From contig NC_063049.1 of assembly GCF_018812025.1 (NCBI RefSeq), positions 15,519,734 through 15,583,733 on the forward strand: 64,000 bases of DNA. Direction: 5' to 3'. Below are positions 56,301 to 64,000 of the stretch, in pieces. How positions within the stretch are numbered: position 1 is the first letter of the stretch; every line of letters starts with the position of its first letter. The position numbers and the translations under genes are program-made. The stretch is from Megalobrama amblycephala. Lineage: Eukaryota > Chordata > Actinopteri > Cypriniformes > Xenocyprididae. Under the pieces are notes generated by a model that saw nothing but the letters and a program-made list of their open reading frames with translations, was not told the DNA's origin and did no database searches.

Positions 56301-56581
56301 AACATGGGTCTATAGCATTAGTACGATCATTTATAGACGTAGGCAATGCGCAAGGAGAGGGTCATGCCTTCATTGATGTTATGAAAACAACAAGTAATGA
56401 CATCAGCAAAGACAGAGAATCAGGGATAACGGCAAAAAGCATTTTAAAAGAAAGAGGGATTGACTCAGTTGAACTTATCAAATGCACAGACATACATTCA
56501 ACCTGTGTCTACCTCAAGGACCTACCAGGTCTTGCAAATAATTTTTTTTGCATCCAACCAAATAGATGGGAGTTGGATTAA
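53335..56581 (+). CDS. TNP2/EnSpm-type transposase, one frame disruption
   Basis: Exons: 53335-53413, 53525-53586, 53698-53766, 53940-54008, 54124-54192 and 54304-56581, all GT/AG and in phase; about 874 residues. The N-terminus is basic (T-K-R-R-W, A-K-K-R-R). Exons 3-5 encode three acidic 23-residue repeats. Exon 6 has a zinc ribbon I-C-P-S-C-Q...H-C-A-S-C (about 208-230) and the transposase core: W-N-V-D-G-V-P-I-F-K-S-S (Asp about 309), G-L-W-F-G-P-K-K-P, H-G-C-N-W-C, D-Y-M-H-G-I-L-L-G-V (Asp about 488) and F-L-Y-E-S-Q-N-G (Glu about 651), a plausible DDE triad. It would cut and join the element ends. The frame stops at TGA 54847 and resumes in +1 for 574 codons; either a mutation or programmed shifting. 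Confidence 0.85.
53698..54192 (+). repeat. Three tandem 69-nt acidic exons
   Basis: Exons 53698-53766, 53940-54008 and 54124-54192 are each exactly 69 nt, phase 0-0, with donor GTGAGAAT, and encode related Asp/Glu-rich 23-mers (for example A-D-G-N-F-S-D-A-D and A-D-E-N-F-P-Q-T-H). They look like products of exon duplication. Confidence 0.85.
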
Positions 56582-56857
56582 AAACAAAATAGCTGCATCT
56601 TCATGTTATAAAAGGTAAAAATGTACAGTATACAGACTCATATCTCTTGAATGTTGACATGTCGTGGATGTTTGCAGAAATGTATAATTTTGAAATGATT
56701 TAGAGAAATGTTTTTTTTTTTTAATAATTGCCTATTTATTCTTACTCTTAATTTTTTTAATTTACTTGTTAAGACTCATTGTTTTGTCTCGTTGCTGCCA
56801 ACAGCCAGAGCATAATATATCCAAAATAGTTCCATGAAATGTACTTGAATCTAATTA

Positions 56858-56878
56858 AATAAAAATTGTATGAATAAA
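56858..56878 (+). terminator. Poly(A) signals of the transposase gene
   Basis: AATAAA at 56858-56863 and 56873-56878, about 280 bases after the stop codon and before the subterminal repeats. Confidence 0.6.
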
Positions 56879-57039
56879 ACTACAGCAACTATCAGAGTTT
56901 TATTCTCTAGTCTAGACATAACCTATCCTGAATCCAAAACCTGTAGGGTTTTTTTATATATATTTTTTGACTTATTTATTTTTCATTTACAGGGAAAACT
57001 CCTGTAAGCAAACATTTTGTTTCTGCGTGAGGTGCACGG

Positions 57040-57490
57040 CAGTCCTGCAGGATTTTTTTTAAAATTCCTGTATGATTTTTCACTTGTGCTGTACAGCGCA
57101 GTATGTGCAGCAGTATGTGTAGGACATTCCTACATGTTCTAGAATGAACCCTTCAGTACAACAGAAACATGCAACACAAGTAAAAAATCCTGCAGGACTA
57201 TAATTCCTGCAGGACTGCTGTGCAGTACAAGTGAAAAATCCTGTAGGACTTTATAATTCCTGCAGATTTTAAAAAAAATCCTGCAGGATTTTATAATTCC
57301 TGCAGGACTGCTGTGCAGTACAAGTGAAAAATCCTGCAGGATTTTATAATTCCTGCAGATTTTTTAAAAAATCCTGCAGGGTTTTATAATTCCTGCAGGA
57401 CTGCTGTGCAGTACAAGTGAAAAATCCTGCAGGATTTTATAATTCCTGCAGGATACCTGCAGAAAAAATGAAAATCCTGCAGGATTCCTG
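57040..57490. repeat. Right subterminal CCTGCAGG cluster
   Basis: About eleven CCTGCAGG palindromes, plus one-base variants (CCTGCAGA, CCTGTAGG). A unit of about 93 bp that includes GACTGCTGTGCAGTACAAGT recurs at 57213, 57306 and 57399. Confidence 0.85.
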
Positions 57491-57509
57491 TAGGTTATTT
57501 TTGTAAGGG
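57475..57509. repeat. Right terminal inverted repeat
   Basis: TCCTGCAGGATTCCTG then TAGGTTATTTTTGTAAGGG, the exact complement of 50016-50050. Confidence 0.92.
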
Positions 57510-57721
57510 TGATCGTGATTTAACTGGTGACCTCAGTCTTACGGAAGGACAGTGGTAAATCCAAAGTAGAGCTTAGATATTCGGGCCGATATTTCCCGCC
57601 ACCGTCCTCGGGCCGGGTCGGGCCGGGCCCTTGATAAATCACGTCACGTGTCATGCGCAGCGTCTCGTCCACTCGCACACGCGTGACGCATCTGTGCGTG
57701 CTGTACTATTCAGTAGCTTAA

Positions 57722-59080
57722 AGCCTCGTTTACACTGCACGCGTGTGCGGCACGTTACGGCTGCGACGCGGCTACGGAGCTTATTCGCGGCTACTCTAGT
57801 CAATGCTCGTGTTTACACCAGCCGCGCCGCGGTGCGTTTGAGAAGCGTCCCAGAAGGGGCTCACTGCGCCGCTTCGCTAAAGATAGGCGCCTCGCCTATT
57901 TTTGACGCGCAGCTCAAATACAAAATAAAGTCAAAATAATCCTGTAAACTCCTGCTGATATTTCACATCACTACAATGACAGAAACTGAAGACAAGAGAT
58001 TCGAAGTTGAAAAACTTGAAATTTCTTTGTTTTTGTTGTCCATAACTGGAATTTTAAGTGTGTTAACTTCATCTGTATGGCTACAGCAAAATAAAGTATG
58101 GCATAGCAATAAACACAATCAAACCGGACAAAATATAACCATTTAGCCATTAAAAACATGAAAAATTTAACGAAAACAATATTGGCCACACTGTAAAAAA
58201 AATCCCGTTGTTTCTACGGAAAAATACCGGCAGCTGTGGTTACCAGAACAATACTGTAAAAATGACAACCGTAAACATACTTACGGAGTTACATGTGAAT
58301 TTTACATTTTAAATCTGTTAAATTTACGGTAAAATAACGTATTTCATTAACTGATATAATGTTAATTTACCAACCTAATGAAGTACTAATATCTGTTTTG
58401 CACCTTTATAATACACTGACAGTCACCAAACACAGTGGTGATAAGAGTCACATGATGAATCAAAGTTCATCACAAGCTGAGAAGGACAACACTAACATAT
58501 AGAAGGTGCACACAGTGTCATTCACACACACACTAAACACCATCATGGTAACATGCATGAAATTTTAAAAATGCAATAAACATTAATTTAACAACATTAG
58601 ATGTAACATAAAACCCTAATGTACATAACTGATTAGAAAAAAATGAGAAAAACTAAGAAGAAACAGAGTTATTTCAACGAAAATATATCAAATGTGAAGT
58701 ATCACGCAGGGAATTGTGGGAATGTCAATATACGGTTTTTCACTGTAAATTTTACAATGAATTGTTATTTTTCACTTCCAAAAACTGTGAATTTAACGGT
58801 ATTTTACCGTAAAATTACATTAAATGTACCATTAGATCTATTACAGTTATTCACCGTATATAGTACGGAAACTTTCTGTAAACCAATTGACAGTTTTTCA
58901 CCGCAGCATTTTTACAGTCTTTTACTGTTAAAATCACGGTCATTTTTTACAGTGCAGGCAAATCTAGTGGTCTCGCGAATCCAGCCGCTTCTCTTCTGAA
59001 ATGCTTCTGGTGTGAGTTGACACTGCTCAGAGGACGGAACAAAACCTTGTCGGAGCCATACGAACAGTGTAAACGAGGCT
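57722..59080. mobile_element. Harbinger-type MITE, TAA duplication
   Basis: Ends AGCCTCGTTTACACTG and CAGTGTAAACGAGGCT, with TAA on both sides (57719-57721 and 59081-59083). Related ends occur at 46157 and 47711. Interrupted by 58192-58957. Confidence 0.85.
58192..58957. mobile_element. MITE with CACTGTAAAAAA ends
   Basis: Ends CACTGTAAAAAAAATCCCG and TCATTTTTTACAGTG. The inner arms contain further inverted ACGGTAAAAT/ATTTTACCGT blocks. Target duplication not resolved. The 118-codon ORF within is a chance frame. Confidence 0.7.
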
Positions 59081-59934
59081 TAAGTACAACATGGAGCTTG
59101 AAGAAGCAAAGAAAAAAATTAAAACAGGAGAATTAACTTTGAGCAAGTCTGGAGGAAAATCGGAGGTATGGAAACATTTTAAACTAGTTTTAATAAACAA
59201 ACAACGCAGTTTACATGCTTCTTCCTTGTCGTATTATTCATTAAGATAATAATTAATAAATGCACGCACAATTATGAACTTGATAAATGTTACAGATATG
59301 TTTACTATGCACAAACAAATGCTTTTCAACTTACATGTGCAAAATTCAGAATTAAATGAATGTGCTGCAATTTGTACAAAAAGAGAGTCTGCGTGTTTTA
59401 GCCATTAAATAAGCACATTTAGTTTCAAGTTTGTTAAGTTTTGTTTTGAAGAAAGATTTTCTTTAAAGTGAATTTCGTTTAGTATAAATTGTATCTTAAT
59501 TTTAATACATTTTTCATCATCCAATTACCTCGATTTAATACATAAAAAGCAATATAGCAGACAATGTAATTATGACATGGAGGCGCCGGCGCGCCGCGGT
59601 CACACACCTTTTGAAACTGGTAACACACGCTGTCACCGAATTTACAAATGCACATCTTGCTTGTTGCTCACACATATATTATGTTGAAATAACAATATGT
59701 TGAAGTAACATTATTAATAATAATTAATCTTTAAGAATATTTGATTGAATGCTGAATGTTGAGCTTGTTCAAATTTAATAAAATTAAAACTTTAATTATG
59801 ATAATTCAAATAATTTAATATTTAATATTGAGTGGCCAATTTTTGCTCATTTATTAATAGTATTTATATAATGTATATAACTGCGCAGCTCCCCCCTGTA
59901 GCCTAAATGATCTAGCACAGCAGCAACCTGCGTT

Positions 59935-59965
<31 letters not shown>

Positions 59966-60122
59966 CGCCGCCCCTGGTTATAACGGCCCACATATTAAAA
60001 ATTACAGTGACCACATAATTACAGTGGACGTGTCGGGCCGGGCCGGGCTCGGACACAACGTGCTCGGGCTCGGGTAGGGTCGGGCTTGATTTGTTGGGCC
60101 CGATCTAAGCTCTAATCCAAAG

Positions 60123-60420
60123 GTGGTGGAGTGTGCTTCATGATTAACAAGAAATGGTGTGGCTCCAGGAACATCTCCACCCTGTCGCGCTCCTGCTCGC
60201 CTCATTTGGAACATTTATCCATTATTTGCCGCCCATTCTATCTGCCCCGGGATTTTTCATCGATCATTGTTACTGCTGTTTACATACCACCACAGGCAGA
60301 CACCGTTTTGGCTTTGTCTAAGCTTCATGATGTGCTCAGTGGCTATAAACATCCAGGCATCATCCAAACATCCAAACATGCTTTTATCATCGTGGGGGAC
60401 TTTAACAAAGCCAAACTCAT
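60123..60420 (+). pseudogene. LINE apurinic-type endonuclease fragment
   Basis: The plus frame has G-G-G-V-C-F-M-I-N-K-K-W-C, then V-T-A-V-Y-I-P-P-Q-A and I-I-V-G-D-F-N-K-A. Y-I-P-P and G-D-F-N are the conserved blocks of the APE endonuclease of L2/CR1/Rex LINEs. N- and C-terminal parts are missing or shifted. Confidence 0.8.
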
Positions 60421-60445
60421 GCAGGTCATGCCGAACTTTTATTAA

Positions 60446-61121
60446 AGGTCCCGTTCTTCGTGATCCCATGTTTCAAACTTTAGTTAGTGTGTAATGTTGT
60501 TGTTAGAGTATAAATAAAATCTGTAAAATTTTAAAGCTCAAAGTTCAATGCCAAGCGAGATATTTTATTTAACAGAAGTCGCCTACATCGAACGGCCAGT
60601 TTGGACTACATCCCTCTACTTCCTTCTTTAATGACGTCACTAAAACAGTTTTTTGACTAACCTCCGCCCACAGGAATACACAAGAGTTGCGTTTGTACAG
60701 TGTGTTTGTCGCCATGTCGTCGAAACGCTGTTATTTTCATCCCGCAGTCCAATCACCGGGTCTGATTCCGGCTCAAATCGATAGGGTAAAATTAAAGACA
60801 TGTTTACAATAACACTGAGCGCGTGCATCTCCACCTTATGGTAAGAGGCGTGACCTTTCCGGGCAAGGAGCGCTAAGCTGCTGTCGAATCACAACACAGG
60901 AACCGCTGGCACAATCAGAACTCGTTACGTATTTCTGAAGGAGGGACTTCATAGAACAAGGAAGTCATCAGCCCGTTTTTATGACAGTGGAAACAGCGGT
61001 ATACAGATAAGTAAATTATGTGAAAAATACTGTGTTTTTTTACACGCGAAACATGAACACATGTTATATTGAACACTATAAACACAATCAAAGCTTCAAA
61101 AAACCACGAAAAACGGGACCT
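60446..61121. mobile_element. TTAA-flanked MITE
   Basis: 676 bp. Ends AGGTCCCGTTCTTCGTG and CACGAAAAACGGGACCT, with TTAA at both flanks (60442-60445 and 61122-61125). It splits the LINE between endonuclease and reverse transcriptase parts. Non-coding. Confidence 0.85.
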
Positions 61122-61415
61122 TTAACGTGTCTCCTGTCCTACTAGAGGGCCAAATACACTGGATCACTGCTACTCTCAGTTTTAGAATGCCTACAAAGCT
61201 TGCTTACTACCGGCTTTTGGCAAATCGGACCATGCCGGCATTTACCTCACGACGGAATATAAACAGAGGCTCGTTCAAGAACCTCTGGCACAGAGAGTAG
61301 TGACACGCTGGTCCTCCCATTCGGAAACCATGCTACAGGTGGCTCTTGATGACATCGACTTGGGCATGTTCCACGCAAATTCATCTGACGTCAATGAGTT
61401 CATGGATGTAGCATT

Positions 61416-61927
61416 ATGTTAACCAAGCAGGCAACAGAAACAATAACAATAGCCAGTAGGTCAGTAGGTCAGTTCACCTCCAACTCCATAATCCTGAGTG
61501 TCGGAGCTCCACAGGGCTGTGTCCTGAGTCCCCTGCTCTACTCTCTCTTCACACATGACTTTATGTCCACTCACAGCTCTACTTCTGTTATCAAATTTGC
61601 CGATGATACTGTGGTTCTGGGCCTCCTTTCCAACAATGAGACCGCATATTTGGACGAGGTAGAGAAACTAACATCATGGTGCCAGGACAACTGTCTATCT
61701 CTGAATGTAACCAAAACCAAAGAGCTGATTGTGGAATTCAGGAAGAGACAGCAGTGGATCTACACCCCTCTCATGATCATGATCCTGTGGAGAGGGTGAA
61801 CAGCTTCAAGTACCTTTGTGTGAACATCTCTGAGGACCTGAATTGGACATCACATAAACTCAGGTTAAGACATCCAGGCAAAAACTGCGACAGTTGGGGA
61901 AATTCAGGGTTTTGCCAGCAATTCTGA
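61416..61927 (+). pseudogene. LINE reverse transcriptase fragment
   Basis: The plus frame has G-A-P-Q-G-C-V-L-S-P-L-L-Y-S-L-F and K-F-A-D-D-T-V-V-L-G-L (catalytic F-A-D-D), then W-C-Q-D-N-C-L-S-L-N-V-T-K-T-K-E-L. A frameshift near 61760-61795 moves the continuation (V-N-S-F-K-Y-L) to another frame. A large part between endonuclease and palm is deleted. Confidence 0.85.
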
Positions 61928-61978
61928 AAACTTTCTATTATGGGGATTTTTACAAATAAAAATCTTGAATCTTGAATC

Positions 61979-62935
61979 TAGAGATTTAAATAATGTATCT
62001 TCTGATATTATTCCATCGCTGCTCTCTGATCACAAATGCATCTTTATATGCATTTCTCTTTCAGATACTGCTAATTTACATAGACCTACCTCATACTGGA
62101 AATTGAATTATTTCATTGCTTAAGTACAAGGAAGGATACAATTCATTTTATAAGCACTAATTATTGGGGAAAAGCTAACAAGGAAAACAATTTTTGCAGT
62201 AATTGGGAATTGGCAAAATATGAAATTGGTAAATACTTGCATTTTAGTAGTAAATTGACTAAAAAGAAAATAAATGATGAAACTATAAAGTATTATAATA
62301 TGTAAAATCTCAAATCTTCTATCTAAAATGGTTCTGTCTGATGCTGAAAATCATCAAAACTCTTTAGATGAGTTTTATAAACAAAAAGCTGAGGGAGCAG
62401 ATCACGGAAAAGATGGATTGAGGAAGGTGAGCAAAATTCTTCTTATTTTTTTTTTTAGACTAGAAAAACAACACATGGAAAAAAAAAAAAAAATCAAATT
62501 GGAAAGCTTATAATTGATGGATCTCTCTGTGAAGACCAAAAAGCCAATGCAAATTTTGTGACAAATTCTATCATGATTTATATACATCTTACAAATTTAA
62601 CAAACAGCATGCTCATGTTTTTTTTGTTTTTTTTTTAATACGGAGCCGTTATGATCAAGCCATTTGCGATTCTCCCATTGCTTTAAAAGCAATTGATGGA
62701 GCAATTAAATTTTTAAAAATCAATAAATCCCCTGGTACAGATGGTCTAACGTATAAATAAATCATCTCTCCCACTACATTGTGCCAAGGACTGATCACTT
62801 TAATTCCCAAGCCAAGTAAAAAAACATTACTTTATTAGATAATTGGCGTCCAATACTGTTATTAAACAAAGATTATAAATAATTGGTTGAGTATTGGCCA
62901 AAAGATTAAAAGGAGTATTACATATTATTACAGGT
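61979..62935 (+). pseudogene. L1-like ORF2 relic
   Basis: Fragments in shifting plus frames: I-P-S-L-L-S-D-H-K-C-I-F, R-P-T-S-Y-W-K-L-N, A-K-Y-E-I-G-K-Y, then A-I-K-F-L-K-I-N-K-S-P-G-T-D-G-L-T and G-L-I-T-L-I-P-K-P-S-K-K. K-S-P-G-x-D-G-L and L-I-P-K-P are the first reverse-transcriptase blocks of L1-type elements. Many stops and small deletions make this old. The L2-like LINE ends just before it and may have inserted into it. Confidence 0.7.
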
Positions 62936-64000
62936 TTTTTTAATTGCTTTGGTGCAATTTTCACAAGTAACTGGCAAATTTTAAAAACTCTTAGTACTAA
63001 TATCACAACAGATCATCAAAAGTGCACTTTTTTTTCAAACATTTCAGCATATTTTCAACTGTGTTAGTACAATACACAAAATCACAAAGTATCCTTTTCA
63101 CTACACAAAGTAAGTGTTTCATCTATATAAATGTTTCATTCACAGTAACTGCCTTTCATAATGCTATTACTATCAAACTTTTGATTTGTATCTCTTCTTG
63201 TTCAGTTTTATATATTTGTCTATTATTTAATCCAACTGGACTTAATGATTAATCAATGGATCATTTGGTACACCTATAGATTTCTATAGATATTTTAATT
63301 ATATAGGCATAGTTTCTATAGAACTTGTTTGCATTTTCCGACATGGATAACCAAATGTAATGAATTCTTTTTTCATTATAAGCAATTTATCTTAGATGAT
63401 GACCACAGTTGTCAAAGTGAGTGTGTGGGGTCATGGTAAACCCTGTGTTGTGAACCAAATGTCCCCACTAGGTCTAAAATTACTACCATCCTTTTGGTTT
63501 GGACATTTGGTTCACAACGCAGAGTTTACCTTATTTTTTATTTTTTATTTTTTTTTATTTTTTTTGGTCTCAATGAGGAAAACGGCTTTTAAATCATACA
63601 AAATTATATTTTTCTAAAATGTAAAAATGCAGAATGTTTTCTGTGATGGTAGGTTTAACTGTATAACTGACTGTAAGGACTGACTGTATAACATCAGACT
63701 GATTAGAGGCATTACCATGCAAGTTTTTTCAACTCTTATTGATAGAGTTCCCATTCACTCACATTACAGTTTTTTTTTTTAATTTGCTTTGATACTATTT
63801 TCTCAAGTAAGGTGTACATTTTCAAAACTCTTAGTACAAAAATCCAAACTGATCACACTTGTAACACAGCTAGTCATTCTTTCAAAACTTGATCTCATGC
63901 TTTCATTCTAGCTTCATTTTACATAATCACTGTTTCAAAAACAAGATCATTGTAATATGTGATGAGAACATTTGGTTTAATCACCGAAACACAACAGTAT
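62936..64000. other. Intergenic with diverged direct repeats and a hairpin
   Basis: 62937-63040 and 63775-63900 share ACTCTTAGTAC followed by CACAACAGATCATC/CAAACTGATCACAC-like sequence. An inverted repeat with 30-bp arms is at 63435-63464 and 63501-63530. No gene seen. Confidence 0.45.

Larger units (their letters stand above)
50016..57509 (+). mobile_element. 7.5-kb EnSpm/CACTA-type transposon with transposase and BEN genes
   Basis: Inverted ends CCCTTACAAAAATAACC... match perfectly for about 35 bp. Direct TGA flanks (50013-50015 and 57510-57512) give a 3-bp target duplication as in CACTA elements, and the LINE reading frame is restored across it. The plus-strand gene (53335-56581) is a TNP2-like transposase and the minus-strand gene (50719-52287) a BEN-domain protein; they diverge from a shared spacer. 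Both termini carry many CCTGCAGG palindromes. Near-perfect ends and one intact gene suggest a recent arrival. Confidence 0.88.
57567..60114. mobile_element. Non-autonomous hAT element with perfect 8-bp duplication
   Basis: 2548 bp. Ends TAGAGCTTAGAT and ATCTAAGCTCTA, with direct ATCCAAAG (57559-57566 and 60115-60122). Subterminal CGGGCCGGGTCGGGCC and complementary CGGGCCGGGCCGGGCTCGG stretches. It contains other MITEs (57722-59080) and a poly-A/T run at 59934-59960. No transposase frame recognised. Confidence 0.9.
49690..61978 (+). mobile_element. L2/Rex-like LINE split into four pieces
   Basis: Pieces: about 49690-50015, 57510-57566, 60115-60445 and 61122-61978. The pieces join at precise target duplications of the three inserted elements (TGA, ATCCAAAG, TTAA). 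Coding relics are an ORF2 start (S-Y-D-K-E-T-L-L-D-I), an endonuclease part and a reverse transcriptase part. The 3' end has tandem ATCTTGA units at about 61955-61978. Frames are broken, so inactive. Confidence 0.75.

Noticed and set aside
58643..58999. 118-codon ORF
   Set aside because: It lies inside a MITE with CACTGTAAAAAA ends and reads through its inverted arms.

Overview
The window looks like a vertebrate, ray-finned fish chromosome, most likely cyprinid-like. The grounds are spliced exons with GT/AG borders, AT-rich intergenic DNA, and a dense, nested mobile-element load of types common in fish: Tc1, hAT, Harbinger-like and TTAA-flanked MITEs, DIRS, gag-only LTR elements, and L2-, I- and L1-like LINEs. 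I see no bacterial operons, CRISPR, rRNA or tRNA genes. Species cannot be fixed from the sequence alone. One 1000-base run of N (36025-37024) breaks the assembly.

Host gene: pyridoxal kinase (pdxk) lies on the minus strand. Nine coding exons are resolved from 34117 (about residue 50) down to 23005/23031 (C-terminus), all with consistent splice phases. The first two coding exons were not found; they may lie to the right of the window or in the N gap. The last exon carries a one-base shift a few codons before the expected stop. The introns are packed with repeats, including a solo LTR, a TTAA foldback element and a complete gag-only LTR retrotransposon.

1-22 kb: intergenic DNA made of element layers. 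These are TTAA foldbacks (2.1 and 10.5 kb), a THAP/nuclease-type transposon relic interrupted by a TAA-flanked MITE (3.2-4.6 kb), a solo LTR (6.2 kb), a DIRS-type retroelement (6.9-9.5 kb), a three-level nest (hAT-type MITE, then LTR element, then LINE; 11.7-15.4 kb), a mariner-type foldback (17.7 kb) and a complete but decayed Tc1 element (19.9-21.5 kb).

31-49 kb: a gag-only LTR retrotransposon with perfect target duplication and a 17-unit minisatellite (31.0-33.6 kb), the gap, a 3.39-kb tandem duplication (37.0-44.6 kb), an element with 187-bp GC-rich inverted repeats (44.6-46.0 kb) and GC-rich nested MITEs (46.1-47.8 kb).

49.7-62 kb: an L2/Rex-like LINE split by three later insertions. 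The largest insertion is the most interesting object in the window: a 7.5-kb DNA transposon (50016-57509) with matched termini, a 3-bp TGA target duplication and two divergently transcribed genes. The plus-strand gene is a multi-exon TNP2/EnSpm (CACTA-type) transposase, disrupted only by a +1 shift. The minus-strand gene is an intact six-exon protein with a basic region, a coiled coil and a C-terminal BEN domain. Both ends are crowded with the palindrome CCTGCAGG. The arrangement recalls the plant En/Spm two-protein design, with the BEN protein as the candidate terminal-repeat binder; that role is inference.
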